A stretch of 64,000 nucleotides of DNA from Rotaria macrura (Eukaryota; Rotifera; Eurotatoria; Philodinida; Philodinidae). The DNA lies in contig OENT01000643.1 of NCBI GenBank assembly GCA_900239685.1, positions 25,541 to 89,540 on the forward strand, given 5' to 3'. A program made the position numbers and the translations under genes. The notes beneath the pieces are model-generated. The model saw only the letters and a list, made by a program, of their open reading frames with translations, ran no database searches and was not told the origin of the DNA. Shown one piece after another: positions 22,316 to 33,617 of this stretch; position 1 is the first letter of the stretch; each line of letters starts with the position of its first letter.

Positions 22316-24404
22316 TTAGTTAGTATGTTTGAAAAATAACGAAATAACACTTTGATCAAACAAGTACCGATAAGACAAAGAATGCCAATTGAAGTTTTGA
22401 AAAACAATTGAAATATGCTGTAGAAATTTATTTCTTCTGTTGTACAAATTATTTTCAAGAATCGAATTTAAACAGTATTCTGATTCATTGTTTTTATACA
22501 CGAAAAACATAAAATAACAAACAATTTGTGCAACAATTTCTCCATATTAATTGAGCAATGTTATTTTCTGTCTCAATCTTTTTTTCGGTAATAAATATTT
22601 TAACCATTCATAAGATGTTTTTCGATATTTTATTCACATAAAGATATTCAAAATGCCTGTTTAGAAGATAATTTTATGACAGAATCTGGTACATGGTAAA
22701 TATATTCTTTTACTTGAGTGCACTCTTATGTGAAAGCAACTCCAGTGATAAAGAATCTCAAATTTTTAATTAAAGTACATATAATTATTTGTTTACGAAT
22801 AGAAGAAATCCCACAAATAGACACTTGAGAATTACCGCTTCTTTTGAAATCGCTATAACATTTTTCTTTCATCATCATCCTTCACTGATGACTAATACAT
22901 AACCGAAGTCTAATAGTCAGATGAACTTCAAGTAGAATTTTCTCATACAGATATCTTTTATTCGAAATAATCGCTGTGTAATTTTAAATATGAAAGAATC
23001 CCGGCTATTTTTATGTTAAATGTACTCTTTCGAAAATGGCTATTCGAATAAAACAAATCTCGTTCAAGAAAAAACAAACAAACAAACATATATGGTATCT
23101 CGATTTTATCTTAAAACAATGATCCTTAGTTAAATACGCTGTGTTAACGTTCAGCTTTTCGAATTACAATATTATTAATAGTTTTCTTATATTTATCTCT
23201 TTAAATTTGCACATTTGTTTTGATGATCATAAATACACAGGTTTGATTCAGAGTATGAATAGATTCTAGTCACTGATGAGATTTTTATCCATGGTATCAT
23301 CATTACTTGAGTGTGTTGATGTGAATTAGAAGAGTACTCAGCCACATTCTCATGAATATAGGTCTGTTTTATAGTACTATCAGTCACATAAGAAGTAACG
23401 AGATATCGAAAAGATTTTAGGAAAAATATTTACTCTCATCTGAATCTTTCGAAAGTAAGTGAAGAAATCATTGAAAGATCACAAAATGATAGCAGGAATG
23501 GAAAATGTTTCCGTATGTGTACAGATATCCACTATTTATACTTTTCACACTGAATGTTGAAATGTGTTTGTATATAACAGCTTTCAGAGCAAATTTTACC
23601 TACAAAATGTAGTGTTTGAGTTTTTTTGTGATAAAGCAGCTCACTTGTTGTATTTCTATATAATAAATGTTTGAAAACTCAAGTTTTGTAATCGAAATTC
23701 AATTTAGACAACATTAACTCTTTCGAGAATGGTTATAGTTCTACTTCTACAAAAGTTTAATTTTAGTTCAACACAGCATGTTGTAAAGAATTGTTCGCTC
23801 TACGAAACTAATCAATTGAGCTATTTTAAACAGTTTTCCAAAGACACTTACAAAAGACGAAATCGCCTGTTTATTCATCATTCACATCAATTTTTTATGA
23901 CATTCAAAGAGTTCTTCACTATTCTTGAGAGAAAGCATACAATTTACATAATACCTTAGTCTGTGCTTGGAAGAACCACGCTTTTCTGATATCAGTTCCG
24001 ATTATGTCTATTCAACTAGAATACTTTCAAGAAAGTAAAAATAATTTTGTTTGATAACCCATATTTATTCTTATTAGATCTAATTAAGAGTTGTAGAAAA
24101 ACAATTTCATTAACAAAATATCTATTTCACTGATTGAATGCAGTTTCATGATACAACTTCATTCTTGCATAAATTTCATTTTTGAAGATGGCAATCGGTT
24201 CATCTATTCTATTTAAAAAAATGACCTAAGATACTTTTGTTGAGTTACTCCAAAGACTCTTCGAATTTCTTTATCAAATTAAAGGCGAAAATTGAAATCA
24301 ATATGAAATAATTTTGAAAAACGCATAGAAAATCTTAGAATTTAAAAAACCGTGATCCAATAGTGCTGATAGTTGAAGATATGCAAGTATATCAACCATG
24401 CCCT
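22316..24404. other. intergenic, nothing recognised
   Basis: AT-rich spacer downstream of the receptor. Open frames here are short, lack domains and are not flanked by good splice sites. Confidence 0.4.
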
Positions 24405-25350
24405 AGCAGTCAAAATTCCGAAGAAAACGCGTTAAATCAATGCCTTTTATTTTTCTCGTTCAACGCGTTTTACACAGTCAAAAATATCCGAATTTTAGCG
24501 TTTTAACACGTTATAAATTGACGCATCCTCTAGCATTCAGAAATGTGAAATTAAACCGTTTAAATGCGTTTCTGATTTCTGAGCGATGAAACACGTTTAG
24601 CGGAAGGAAAAAAATTCTTAGAGACATATCAAGTTTTTATTTTCTTCATTATTGAGAATGCATTATAACGAGTTGCTCTGTGTACTAGTATAGATTCGCC
24701 CGAAGGATCATATAATTAGAAGACAGTCGTCTTACGATTAGACTAGACTTACGCGATACTAGATATCTTAAAATTTACTAGTGATATTAAACGAACGCTC
24801 TGGCAAAACAATTTCTATAAGTACAACTCTTAACAAATATTTAGTCGATATTTTATTGTTTCATTGAATAATCAGTGCTTTTCGTTCAACTTCAGTTAAT
24901 ATCTATTAATAATTTTTAAAATTTTTATTTATTTATTTATAAATTTTTAGTTCAGAGATTTTAGAAGCATCAGCTTCCGTCTTTTAAAATTTTTAATTAA
25001 AATGAAATAGAACGCAACACAATGGCAACTTCACAGGTGTCGATACATTGTTGCTCTTGTTCGTTTAGGATTTTCGTGAAGTGGAGTGACAATGGAAGGA
25101 ATAGAGCAGTAATACTGGACGAGCTGAGTTACAGTTCATCTGCATCTATACCATAGGTTAACTCTACTGTTAAAATGCATTGATTTCTGAAAATTCATCT
25201 ATTAGATGCGTGAAAATGCGTTATGGTGAGATCAACTCGTTTATACGCGTTTTCTTCCTTTTCCTGTGAACTGAACGACTTAAACACGTTCTTTCTCTGC
25301 CTTTTTTCCTTCAACGCATTAAAATACCATTTTGGCGTTTTTGTGACTGC
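24405..25350. mobile_element. non-autonomous inverted-repeat element rich in ACGCGT/ACACGTT motifs
   Basis: The left end starts GCAGTCAAAA near 24406 and the right end finishes TTTTTGTGACTGC at 25350, so the ends are inverted copies. Both sub-terminal regions carry clusters of aacgcgtt, acgcgtttt and acacgtt motifs in opposite orientation, on an AT-rich background. No transposase frame is present. I could not see a target duplication. The repeated sub-terminal motifs may be transposase-binding sites (inference). Confidence 0.5.
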
Positions 25351-25877
25351 GTGGGTGGTATGCAATGACACCGAAAATCTATTGTGCTGTTGATTTTACG
25401 AAACATATTATCTGCACAGTGCTCTTGTTTCATCTCGTACAAATATATTTTGTTACAGACTATAATGAAGGAGGAGACCTTGAGAAAATGACAGATACTA
25501 TTCAGATGAATAAATTTAACGTGTATTACATGTTTATGGATGTAAAAACAAACTTGATGTTCACCTTTTATATTTTAATACGTCTCTTTCACCTAGTTTT
25601 ATGAAAACCTTCAAACTTTAAAGAACGGATTGATCTGTATTTTATTTTTCTACTTCATGCTTGTGAGAAATACTAGATGTAGGATGAACCATAAAATTCG
25701 AACTAATGCAGACTGAAATAGAAGTCCTTTTTTATATACTTGATAAGAAAAGATTAGTTTACGATTCATGGTAAGCAATAAAAGGATTGTAAATCACAAC
25801 TGACGAAGAAAGAGTTCTATGGTTTAATACTCAATTTCTTAGATTGTCCACGTTTGAGGCTTCTTACAAAATTGATA

Positions 25878-26432
25878 ATGCAAATTTCTCTTGTATTGTC
25901 ATTGGGAGGTATAATTATTAGTATTATCATTCTTTCACTAGGAATTGTGGCTCTCACCACAACTGAATGGCTCACTTTAACAGTAACTCCAGTGAGAATA
26001 GTTACATATAGCCTATTTGAGAGTTGCTATAAACCAATAAGTAATGTGACAACATCTGTAAAAGTATGCACGAATTTAAGTGAATTTCAAACAGCACAGG
26101 GTCTGACAGTTGCTGGTGTTATCATATTATGGATTGGCACGATTGCGTCTATTCTTTTCAGTGTGATATTTCATAAACGTTGGATAAAATTAATTCCACA
26201 ACTTCTACTTATCATTGGATCAACTATGCTTCTTATTGGGGCGCTGTTTTACGTGAAAAGTGTGCTCGGTGATTTTACACGACGTCAAAGCGAACTAGAT
26301 CTTGGCTATAGTTTTATATTAATTTTGGTGACGTGCATTATTGGCTATATTTCAACTGCTTATTTTGCATATAACGTTGGCTATACTCAAAATGTTGATT
26401 ATCGGCATGTACCTGAATTGGAAGGAAGTTAA
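25878..26432 (+). CDS. claudin/PMP22-like four-transmembrane protein
   Basis: An open frame of 184 residues runs from ATG 25878. An acceptor-like ttcttag ends at 25842, so a short upstream exon is possible. Four hydrophobic helices are visible. Helix 1 (LVLSLGGIIISIIILSLGI) is followed by an outer loop with E-W-L-T, S-L-F-E-S-C and a later C-T-N, which parallels the W...LW..C...C signature of the claudin/PMP22/EMP superfamily. Helix 2 is near GLTVAGVIILWIGTIASILF, helix 3 near LIPQLLLIIGSTMLLIGALF, and helix 4 near FILILVTCIIGYISTAYF. A short cytosolic tail (YRHVPELEGS) ends the protein. Such proteins act in cell contacts or membrane organisation. The exact subfamily is not clear. Two N-x-T/S sites in the first loop fit an outside location. 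Confidence 0.7.
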   Translation: MQISLVLSLGGIIISIIILSLGIVALTTTEWLTLTVTPVRIVTYSLFESCYKPISNVTTSVKVCTNLSEFQTAQGLTVAGVIILWIGTIASILFSVIFHKRWIKLIPQLLLIIGSTMLLIGALFYVKSVLGDFTRRQSELDLGYSFILILVTCIIGYISTAYFAYNVGYTQNVDYRHVPELEGS

Positions 26433-29400
26433 TTGCTAGTAGTGAATGACTAGAAATTATTTTGGTTAAAGTCAAAAGTATTTTTTTTGAGACTATTACA
26501 TAGTCTCCTATTGCTATATCACCTGTTTCACAAGATTTAACGTTGTAATCAAGTGGTGTTGAGAAAAATAATAAAATAGAGATCCATAGTTATTCGTTCA
26601 TATAGAATACTGAGTACTGTTCGTACTTTATACTACGATGATTTACAACTTTAGTTCATCTTCATTTTTGAGGAACGATAATAAAATGAACATCAACATA
26701 ATCGACATTCGATTCTGCCGCAATAATTTTTATTAATAGATTTAGTAAATAGATATGATAGCTACACTGTAAATTTTTGAATCAATTGATTCAATTTCGC
26801 ACAAATAGATACCAACTGATATAAACTTGTTTGTAACATCGAAAACAACGTGTTTGACCTTATGAATGGCTATTATTAAAGCGTGTCAATTTCTGATTGT
26901 TGCTTTTAACAAGTACTTCTTCAATTTTCGAATAGATGAAAATTTGAATTAAACGATAATATTTTTCTACTTCACAGTTGCAGCCTTCCTTTCCTTAAAA
27001 TGCATTGAATTATTTGGATATAGGTCTTGGCATCCTACATTGCTGCCTATTTTTATTGAACTTGTATCAATTTTTGCTGAAATAATTTAGATCAAGCTAA
27101 AATCAAGAATTTTGAAATTTCCTCGTCAGTTTTCTTCTGTGTTTGAGATCATAATTTGGAGGAGAAGAGGTTGAACATTTTTTCCTCCACCTACATAGTG
27201 AAGAGGAAAGGAGTAATTAAATGAATGAAGTTCCAATAAATTTTCTCAATTATGTGAAACGATGCGTTCCTTACAGGGGACCACCCCCCCCCCCGAAAAA
27301 AAATTTTTTTTTCGAAGTAAAAGTTTTCCCATGGAAAGATGCTTTGAAGTCTCTTCTTTTAGAATATGTATGATTTTTCAAAAAACCGTCAGGTTTTGCG
27401 CGAGTTATTGGTTGAAATTAGGGCTAATATAGAATTATCGTGATTTTTCAATTTTTTTATTCTGTTTTTTTAATTTTTAAAGATCATCTTTCCATTCACT
27501 TCGTTATTGAATATAGGTTTTCTTATACTAACTATATTAAAACAGTTTATTTGAGAAAACCATACACATGCTACATAACGCAACCGTAGAATATTTTTCT
27601 TTCTCGATTTTGACATTCCGGTTAAAAAGAGAATTCATTTTTACCGACAAACCCAAATATTTTCGATATGAGGGCCTTTCGAAAAATTTTAGCTGCAAAA
27701 CACTTTTTTCACCCTCCGATCATCGTGTCTTTTTGAGTTAAATTTGACTGTGATTTGTATTTTCATATTTTCTCGAACACAATCAAATCGATAGGATCCG
27801 TTCAAGATTCATTCCGTAGTCAATAAAGTGCTCTGCAAAACTGCATCAATGAAGAAATGGAGTTGTCCTTGAAATCTGGAGTCATGTTGTTATCCTGAAA
27901 GTCCAAATCCATAAAAATATCAGTGCAAAAAAAGTGTATGTTTTCCAGTTTTCACCCTCTTGTATTTCAATTGCAACGACACCAACAATTTGATTATCTC
28001 ATTTTGTAGAGCTTTTCAGATTGCATCTCACCATGATAAATTGAACGCCTAAAAACACTACTGATACCTCAAAAAATGACTTTTACACAATACACCCTGT
28101 ATTGGTGATCAGAATCAGCTCATACCGGTCACATAATGACTCTGCTCAATTAAGATTCACAGACGTTGCCCAAATTGAGATATATTGTAGAGTAAGGACG
28201 GTGCAATTCATATTATAAATCATTCGTCGCCAGGCCTTGTTGTGAAATAGGAACATTGATTTTATAATTGAAAGAGTCGTTATTATATACTGTTTGGAAA
28301 AAATGAACATCACGAAAATTCTTATGCGAGACTGTCAAGTAGTATTTATTTGATGAACTGTGCCTATACCTGAAGGATTCATTCAAATAGTCAGGTCTGA
28401 TCAAATTCTTATCGGAATTCGATAGGATTTTATAAGATTTTTATCAAACTGAAGCAAGCCGATGGATTCCGGGAAACGGAATAATTCTTGGAGCCTTGGT
28501 GTTGGATGCCTACCGGATTCAACCGTCGGATTATGATGGAATTTGACGTTGGGTTTGACTCACTTCTAGGAATGTCCACAGATACTAATTAGTACCCAAT
28601 TAATAAAATTGGTTTCATCTGTCGGATTTGTGTGTATTTCCATTTCCTGGGAATCCGATTGAATTCATTCACCTGGGCAACCATGGATACTTTCGTGTTA
28701 AATGAAACGAAATTAGCTGTGCATGTATTTCTGTGTTCATCTAGATACGACTATAATCATTCAAACAAATAAAACGCTACGCTTGGACGTGTTTGAATGG
28801 CCGGATGAAAATACTGTCATATTTATGCGTTCAAAAACTGATATTTTCATAGATTATGTTCTGCGAATCGTATACACAGATGGACATAAGTTTTTATGCG
28901 TCACCTTCTCTTACAACTCATAATATAATCATCCGATCCAATAGAAATGAGTGACTCTCGACAAGTATATTCTAATTTGTTCTGATGATATCTCATTGAT
29001 CCGTTTTGAATATTATATCTCTCCAGTTTATTTTTCTTTTTTACGGCACCGTCATTTTGTTTCAATATTTGATAGTTGGTTTTCGATTTTTAATGTTTGA
29101 TATCGATATCTCTTGTTACTACTTGTCCCATCTCGAAAAAACGAATTTCTTCGGTGTTATTCTAATGAAAGACAAAAATCAATGATTCCAGGAAAATTTA
29201 CGATACGTCATGTGGAAAGTAAAAGATAGGTTTAAGTGATCATGCAGCAGATGAATCATGAGTATATTTTATTTGTGAACATCGTTCTTTCTCTTTCAGA
29301 ATATCAGTTAAAATGCTTTGACTCTGGTGTTGTGTGTTCTTGACACATTCTATACATTTGAAAAATAGAGATATCTACTAAGATTATTTATAATCCCCAA

Positions 29401-29723
29401 TTTTAACCATGACCACGAAGCAACAAAAGTTTCAAACGATTCTGTTTTCGTTTCACAGCAAAATTTCAAAAGAAAAACTGAAGAATAACTCCCAAAAAGA
29501 TACCTAACAATGAAAGTAAATATACAGGCAATAATGACATTGACAAAACAGTCTTTTTAATTTTAACCAAACATTTATTTTTAATTTTCAATCAAAAAAT
29601 ATACATTGATTAATTTTACTACAAAAAAAAACTATCATCTCTAATACACATGAAAGAAAGCGAATCAAAACAGAGGCAGTAAAATGACAAAATATAACAT
29701 GCCAATGTTGACCAGAAACTTTG
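26433..29723. other. gene-poor stretch with poly-C run and possible decayed repeat
   Basis: A run of about 12 C sits near 27284-27294, followed by poly-A and poly-T. From about 28430 to 28700 there are several inverted cggattc/ggattccg motifs that recur at 47190-47290 and loosely at 50760-51050, suggesting a dispersed repeat. No gene is supported. Confidence 0.35.
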
Positions 29724-30855
29724 CTAGTTCAATCTTTTCATTGGTTTTACTAGTCTTTTGATGTTTTTATCTAAAGAAGAATATAAATTGAAGACCAACT
29801 TTGAATAGATGCAACGAAATAATTACCTTCAAGGAAATTGTTCAGCTTTGTTGCAGCTATACCATTTAAACATTCTACGTAACCTTCAATATTGCTTGCT
29901 ATAACAGAAGTGGTGAAATATACAATCGTTTCTCAACTTGACAAGAAATGATGTTACAATTTTCAGTAATTGATTGTACAATCTGATCACGGATTTCAGA
30001 AGCATGACATTGTAGCATAGCTTTCCTACGAAAATTAGAACTATATCTTTATTAACTAATACCCAGGTCGACGATTACGGACTTCGTATACGCTCCCCAC
30101 ACGATCGTATACGGCCGTATTATAGCGTTTTACATGGTCCAGTAGTACGGTCGTATATCGTCGTGTCGTATACGGACAAATACGATCGTATACGGTGGAA
30201 AATGGAAACCATTTACGGATTTTGTATACGACGAGCATAAACGATCGTTTTTCTCTCCGTATATCATCGTACTTCCCCGTATACGACACGGAGATATACG
30301 ATCGTAATACTGGACCATGTACTTTACCGTATTTCTTCGTATAGGGTTGTTTACGACCGTGCTTGTTCGACCTGGGTACCTACAAGAATAAAAGCGACAT
30401 ACCATTTTAGTATTTGAATAGCTTCGTTCAACGGTTGATGACGCTCAATTAGATTAATGTCAGTTAAAACATCTAAAAGTATATGTATAGATAATGTTCA
30501 TTACTTGGTCTCTATTATATCAACTTACTTTTCCATTTCTGTAAACTATAATTAAGTTTTGCACAATCAGCAAAATACTTTACCAAGTCATTGACACTTT
30601 GTGTCATTTCTATTGTTTTGTCCAACATGTAAAGAAATATTATTGCATGTTAAATTCAGCAATATCAATACTTACTTCAATTAGTTGTTGCTCGGAATAA
30701 ATATGACGATCAAGCACTTTTACATTGGGTTGTTGTAAAGAAGACATTGAGCTTAATTGAAAAGGTTCAACGTTGACGTTATCATTATCAATCTGTTCGT
30801 CTTTAATGGGGACACTAACAAAGAAGCTCTTGTTACTGGTTGATGACGAGGACAT
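29724..30855 (-). CDS. six-exon gene of unknown function, one intron carrying a MITE
   Basis: Exons are read at 30855-30676, 30609-30529, 30472-30403, 30025-29943, 29898-29827 and 29770-29724 (stop TAG). Most introns have GTAAGT, GTATGT or GTAATT donors and TAG acceptors. Intron 4 uses a weaker GTCAAG donor. The protein is about 170 residues: an acidic, Ser-rich N-terminus (MSSSSTSNKSFF), then helical, probably coiled-coil segments (S-V-N-D-L-V-K-Y-F, I-R-D-Q-I-V-Q-S-I), and a basic end (V-K-P-M-K-R-L-N). Exon 1 ends in phase 0 while exon 2 needs one extra base, so that junction is unresolved: an assembly indel, another splice site, or a start inside exon 2. Intron 3 contains a complete 315-bp transposon. 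Without it the intron would be 60 nt. No family is recognised, though size and helical content suggest a subunit of a multiprotein complex. Confidence 0.6.
30062..30376. mobile_element. MITE with CCCAGGTCGA ends, TA target site, in an intron
   Basis: The element is 315 bp, with inverted ends CCCAGGTCGA and TA on both sides (30060-30061, 30377-30378), as in Tc1/mariner-like insertions. The inside is full of cgtatacg, tacgatcg and tacggtcg palindromes and is far richer in CpG than its surroundings. It has no transposase. It is closely similar to the copy at 46838-47182, which is in the opposite orientation. Confidence 0.85.
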
Positions 30856-31765
30856 TTCCGAATATTTGAAAAATAAATTTTCCGATAGACACAAGTAAAC
30901 GAGAGGACAGCTGCAAATTTAGTTGTTATCATTCGGCATTCGTTTATCCTTTCGTTTATATAGCCTTATTAAAAGACAGTCGGCGGATTGAAGAAGAAAA
31001 ATAAACGTGTGATAGACGAATTGGACGAGAATAAAAATAGAGAATAGGTGATGCGTCGATTAAGACAATGAGAGCATCATATAGATTTAGGATGAATTTC
31101 TCTTTCCGATGGAGAGATTAAAAAAACATCGGACTATTATGGTTCGAATTCTTATTCATAAAATCAATCGCGTCATTCAAAGTCATGAAAACATCGTCAC
31201 ATCGACGAAACAATGAAAATGGAGAACAGATTTTTATCGCTTGAAAAAGCGACTTCTTTTTCGATATGGCTGCTTATTAGTAAACCCTATGTGCATGTTC
31301 AACGTTTGCTTTTCATCCGACTGGTGAATAATCTATCGAAGTATTCCCAAACGTTTTTGGATCATGCTCTATAAATTCTCGTTGAAGGATTATTATGAAA
31401 TTTCGATGCACATAAAAGAAAGACATGTTCAGCTAATTTTTTTTCATTTAACTCGACAGAGTCTATGAATCAATACTGCTCATCAAATAGATGCACTACT
31501 TGATCCTCTCAAAAAAAGAATTTTTTTGATATTTATTTTTTCCAAACAGTATTTCATCATGAATGTTTCAACTATGAAACAGATGTACCTTTTTAACAAC
31601 GAAAGTGGTATGGCTCTTATTCAAAACTATGCGTGACAACTATACGTTGGTTTCCTCGTTTGTAGCTTTTCTTTAAAAAATATAGCGTTAGGTTAGAAAT
31701 AATGCTTTGTATTGTTTCATTGATAACATCACTATTTTCAAATATGTTCAGTATTTTTCATACTC
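30856..31765. other. intergenic, nothing recognised
   Basis: Upstream region of the six-exon gene, probably including its promoter. No clear TATA box, exon or repeat was recognised. Confidence 0.35.
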
Positions 31766-32642
31766 CCCAGGTCGAGTAAAGCGGACACCGTTACGGCGTC
31801 GTTTAGGGTCGTAGACGACAAGGATACGTTGTAATTACTGCCGTTTACGATGAAAATACGGCTCGTTACGGCGCCGTATTACCCCGTTTTAACAGGGGCA
31901 GTAATACGGACGCATTTCTCCGTACCGTATACGGGGATGTAAACGGCCGTTAATGAAGAATTACAGTGGCCGTATACAGATAGTATTCTCTATTGTGTAC
32001 GGCAGTAAACGATCTGTTTTCCCGTAGTTTTTTGAGACCTCGCCCCACGTCTTTTGCAAGGGATAAAAATTTAATATGATCGAAATTAAATTTATTAAAT
32101 AAAAATAAATAAATGAAATTACAATAAAAAAAANNNNNNNNNNNNNNNNNNNNNNNNNNNNNNNNNNNNNNNNNNNNNNNNNNNNNNNNNNNNNNNNNNN
32201 NNNNNNNNNNNNNNNNNNNNNNNNNNNNNNNNNNNNNNNNNNNNNNNNNNNNNNNNNNNNNNNNNNNNNNNNNNNNAAAGCATTCGAGCTGTAATCACAT
32301 ATATACAGTGATTGGTGTAATTTATGCGCATATTACAGAGTAGGAGAGAGGGCGCTGTCATTCACGCGAAGGAGAGCAGAATAAAAATAAAGCGCAATAA
32401 TATGTACAGTTCGAACAAGAACTAAGAAAAAAGGCATAAGTATCCTAGTAAAATGTGTTCTCAGATGGTCTGACACCGTATGGTAAATACGATTGAAATA
32501 CGGGTGGTTTGTCATGACCGTTACGCTATCGTTTGCAATGGTCCGTAAACGACAATCGTAAACGATCGCCCGTCACGACTATCGTATTTCACCGTAATTG
32601 TGTCGTTTACGACCGTTTACGGATCGTTCTACTCGACCTGGG
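31766..32642. mobile_element. larger CCCAGGTCGAG-ended element containing an assembly gap
   Basis: The left end CCCAGGTCGAGTAAA and the right end TACTCGACCTGGG are inverted copies. The flanking bases are TC on each side rather than TA. Both sub-terminal regions are built of cgtttacg/cgtaaacg and tacggcg palindromes, related in style to the 315-bp MITE but not the same sequence. The 143-N gap lies inside. The middle includes AT-rich sequence that may be a secondary insertion. No transposase is readable. Confidence 0.65.
32134..32276. other. assembly gap (143 N)
   Basis: A run of N inside the inverted-repeat element. Frames crossing it are not meaningful. Confidence 0.99.
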
Positions 32643-32857
32643 TCAAGATATTTCAGTAAATTCATGTTTTTTTTTATCTAACATTTATTTGATCGAAAAA
32701 CGAATTGCACAAAATTCAAGAATAATAAATTTCCTTATCCTTTCATAACATTATATTCTATTATAAAAATAAATGTTTTATCAATCCGATTAGTAAAGAA
32801 AAAATACATCACAACTTTTAATAGAGATAAATAAATGCTCGAATAAGATGAAATAAT

Positions 32858-33617
32858 TCAAAGATGTTTAGCAGCTGTTCTATCAAGATACCAAACAAGA
32901 TTATTGATTTGAGCTATCGGATAAATTTTATTTTTTTCTCGTAATATTTCTCTGACAATAGCCGACTTATTTTCACCAGTAACAACAACAATCTTATATT
33001 TCGCTTGATTTATTGTACTTAATGTTAATGTCACACGTTCCGATGGTTGCTTCGGTGAATCTTTTACAAATGTAACAAGTCCATGATTGATGTTCACAGC
33101 TGGATGATTTGGGAAAAGACTTGCAGTGTGTCCATCAGGTCCCATACCGAGAAGAACAATATCAAATGACTAAAAGCATTCAAATTTTACTTACAAAACC
33201 CCCTGCGAACATCAAACATTTAACCTTATTTTCAGTACCCAATGCTTCACTTAATTTAGTTTCGTAGTCGTTTGTACATTCCTCAATAGTGCTTAATGTT
33301 GGATCGATTTTAATTATATTTTTCTCAATCATTGGCAATTGACGAAATAATTTCGATTGATAATTTCCATAAGTTGAATCATCTGATGCAAATGAAACGA
33401 ATCGTTCATCAACAAAAAAGAATCGTAAACGAGCCCAAGGTAATTGTAAACGAGGTAACATAGATGCAAGTAGATCGATTAGAGAACCACCTGATAAACC
33501 AATTGTAATTACTGGCTTTAGATTTAATTCATGCAATATCAAATCTTCAAGACGATAGCCAAGCATTTCAGCTAAGGAATCATTATCATCGGCAATGTGT
33601 ATATTTGATAATGACAT
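32858..33617 (-). CDS. PGLS: 6-phosphogluconolactonase
   Basis: This enzyme hydrolyses 6-phosphogluconolactone to 6-phosphogluconate in the oxidative pentose phosphate pathway, in the cytosol. Two exons, 33617-33225 and 33169-32858, are joined across a 55-nt intron (AAG|GTTAAA...TTTTAG|TCA), giving 234 residues, close to the usual 230-260. Family motifs are intact: LSGGS (41-45), F-F-V-D-E-R-F-V (67-74), and GPDGHTASLFP (141-151), which contains the catalytic His and separates the family from glucosamine-6-phosphate deaminases. The start MSLSNIHIAD places the first strand as in relatives. A perfect GTAAGT within the intron is a tempting donor, but it would leave a 25-nt intron and add ten residues in a loop, so I preferred GTTAAA. 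This is the only clear core-metabolism gene in the window. Confidence 0.93.

Noticed and set aside
30056-30405. Tyr/Arg-rich overlapping frames in the MITE
   Set aside because: They arise from cgtatacg-type palindromes inside a transposon, and similar frames appear in the copy at 46.8 kb.
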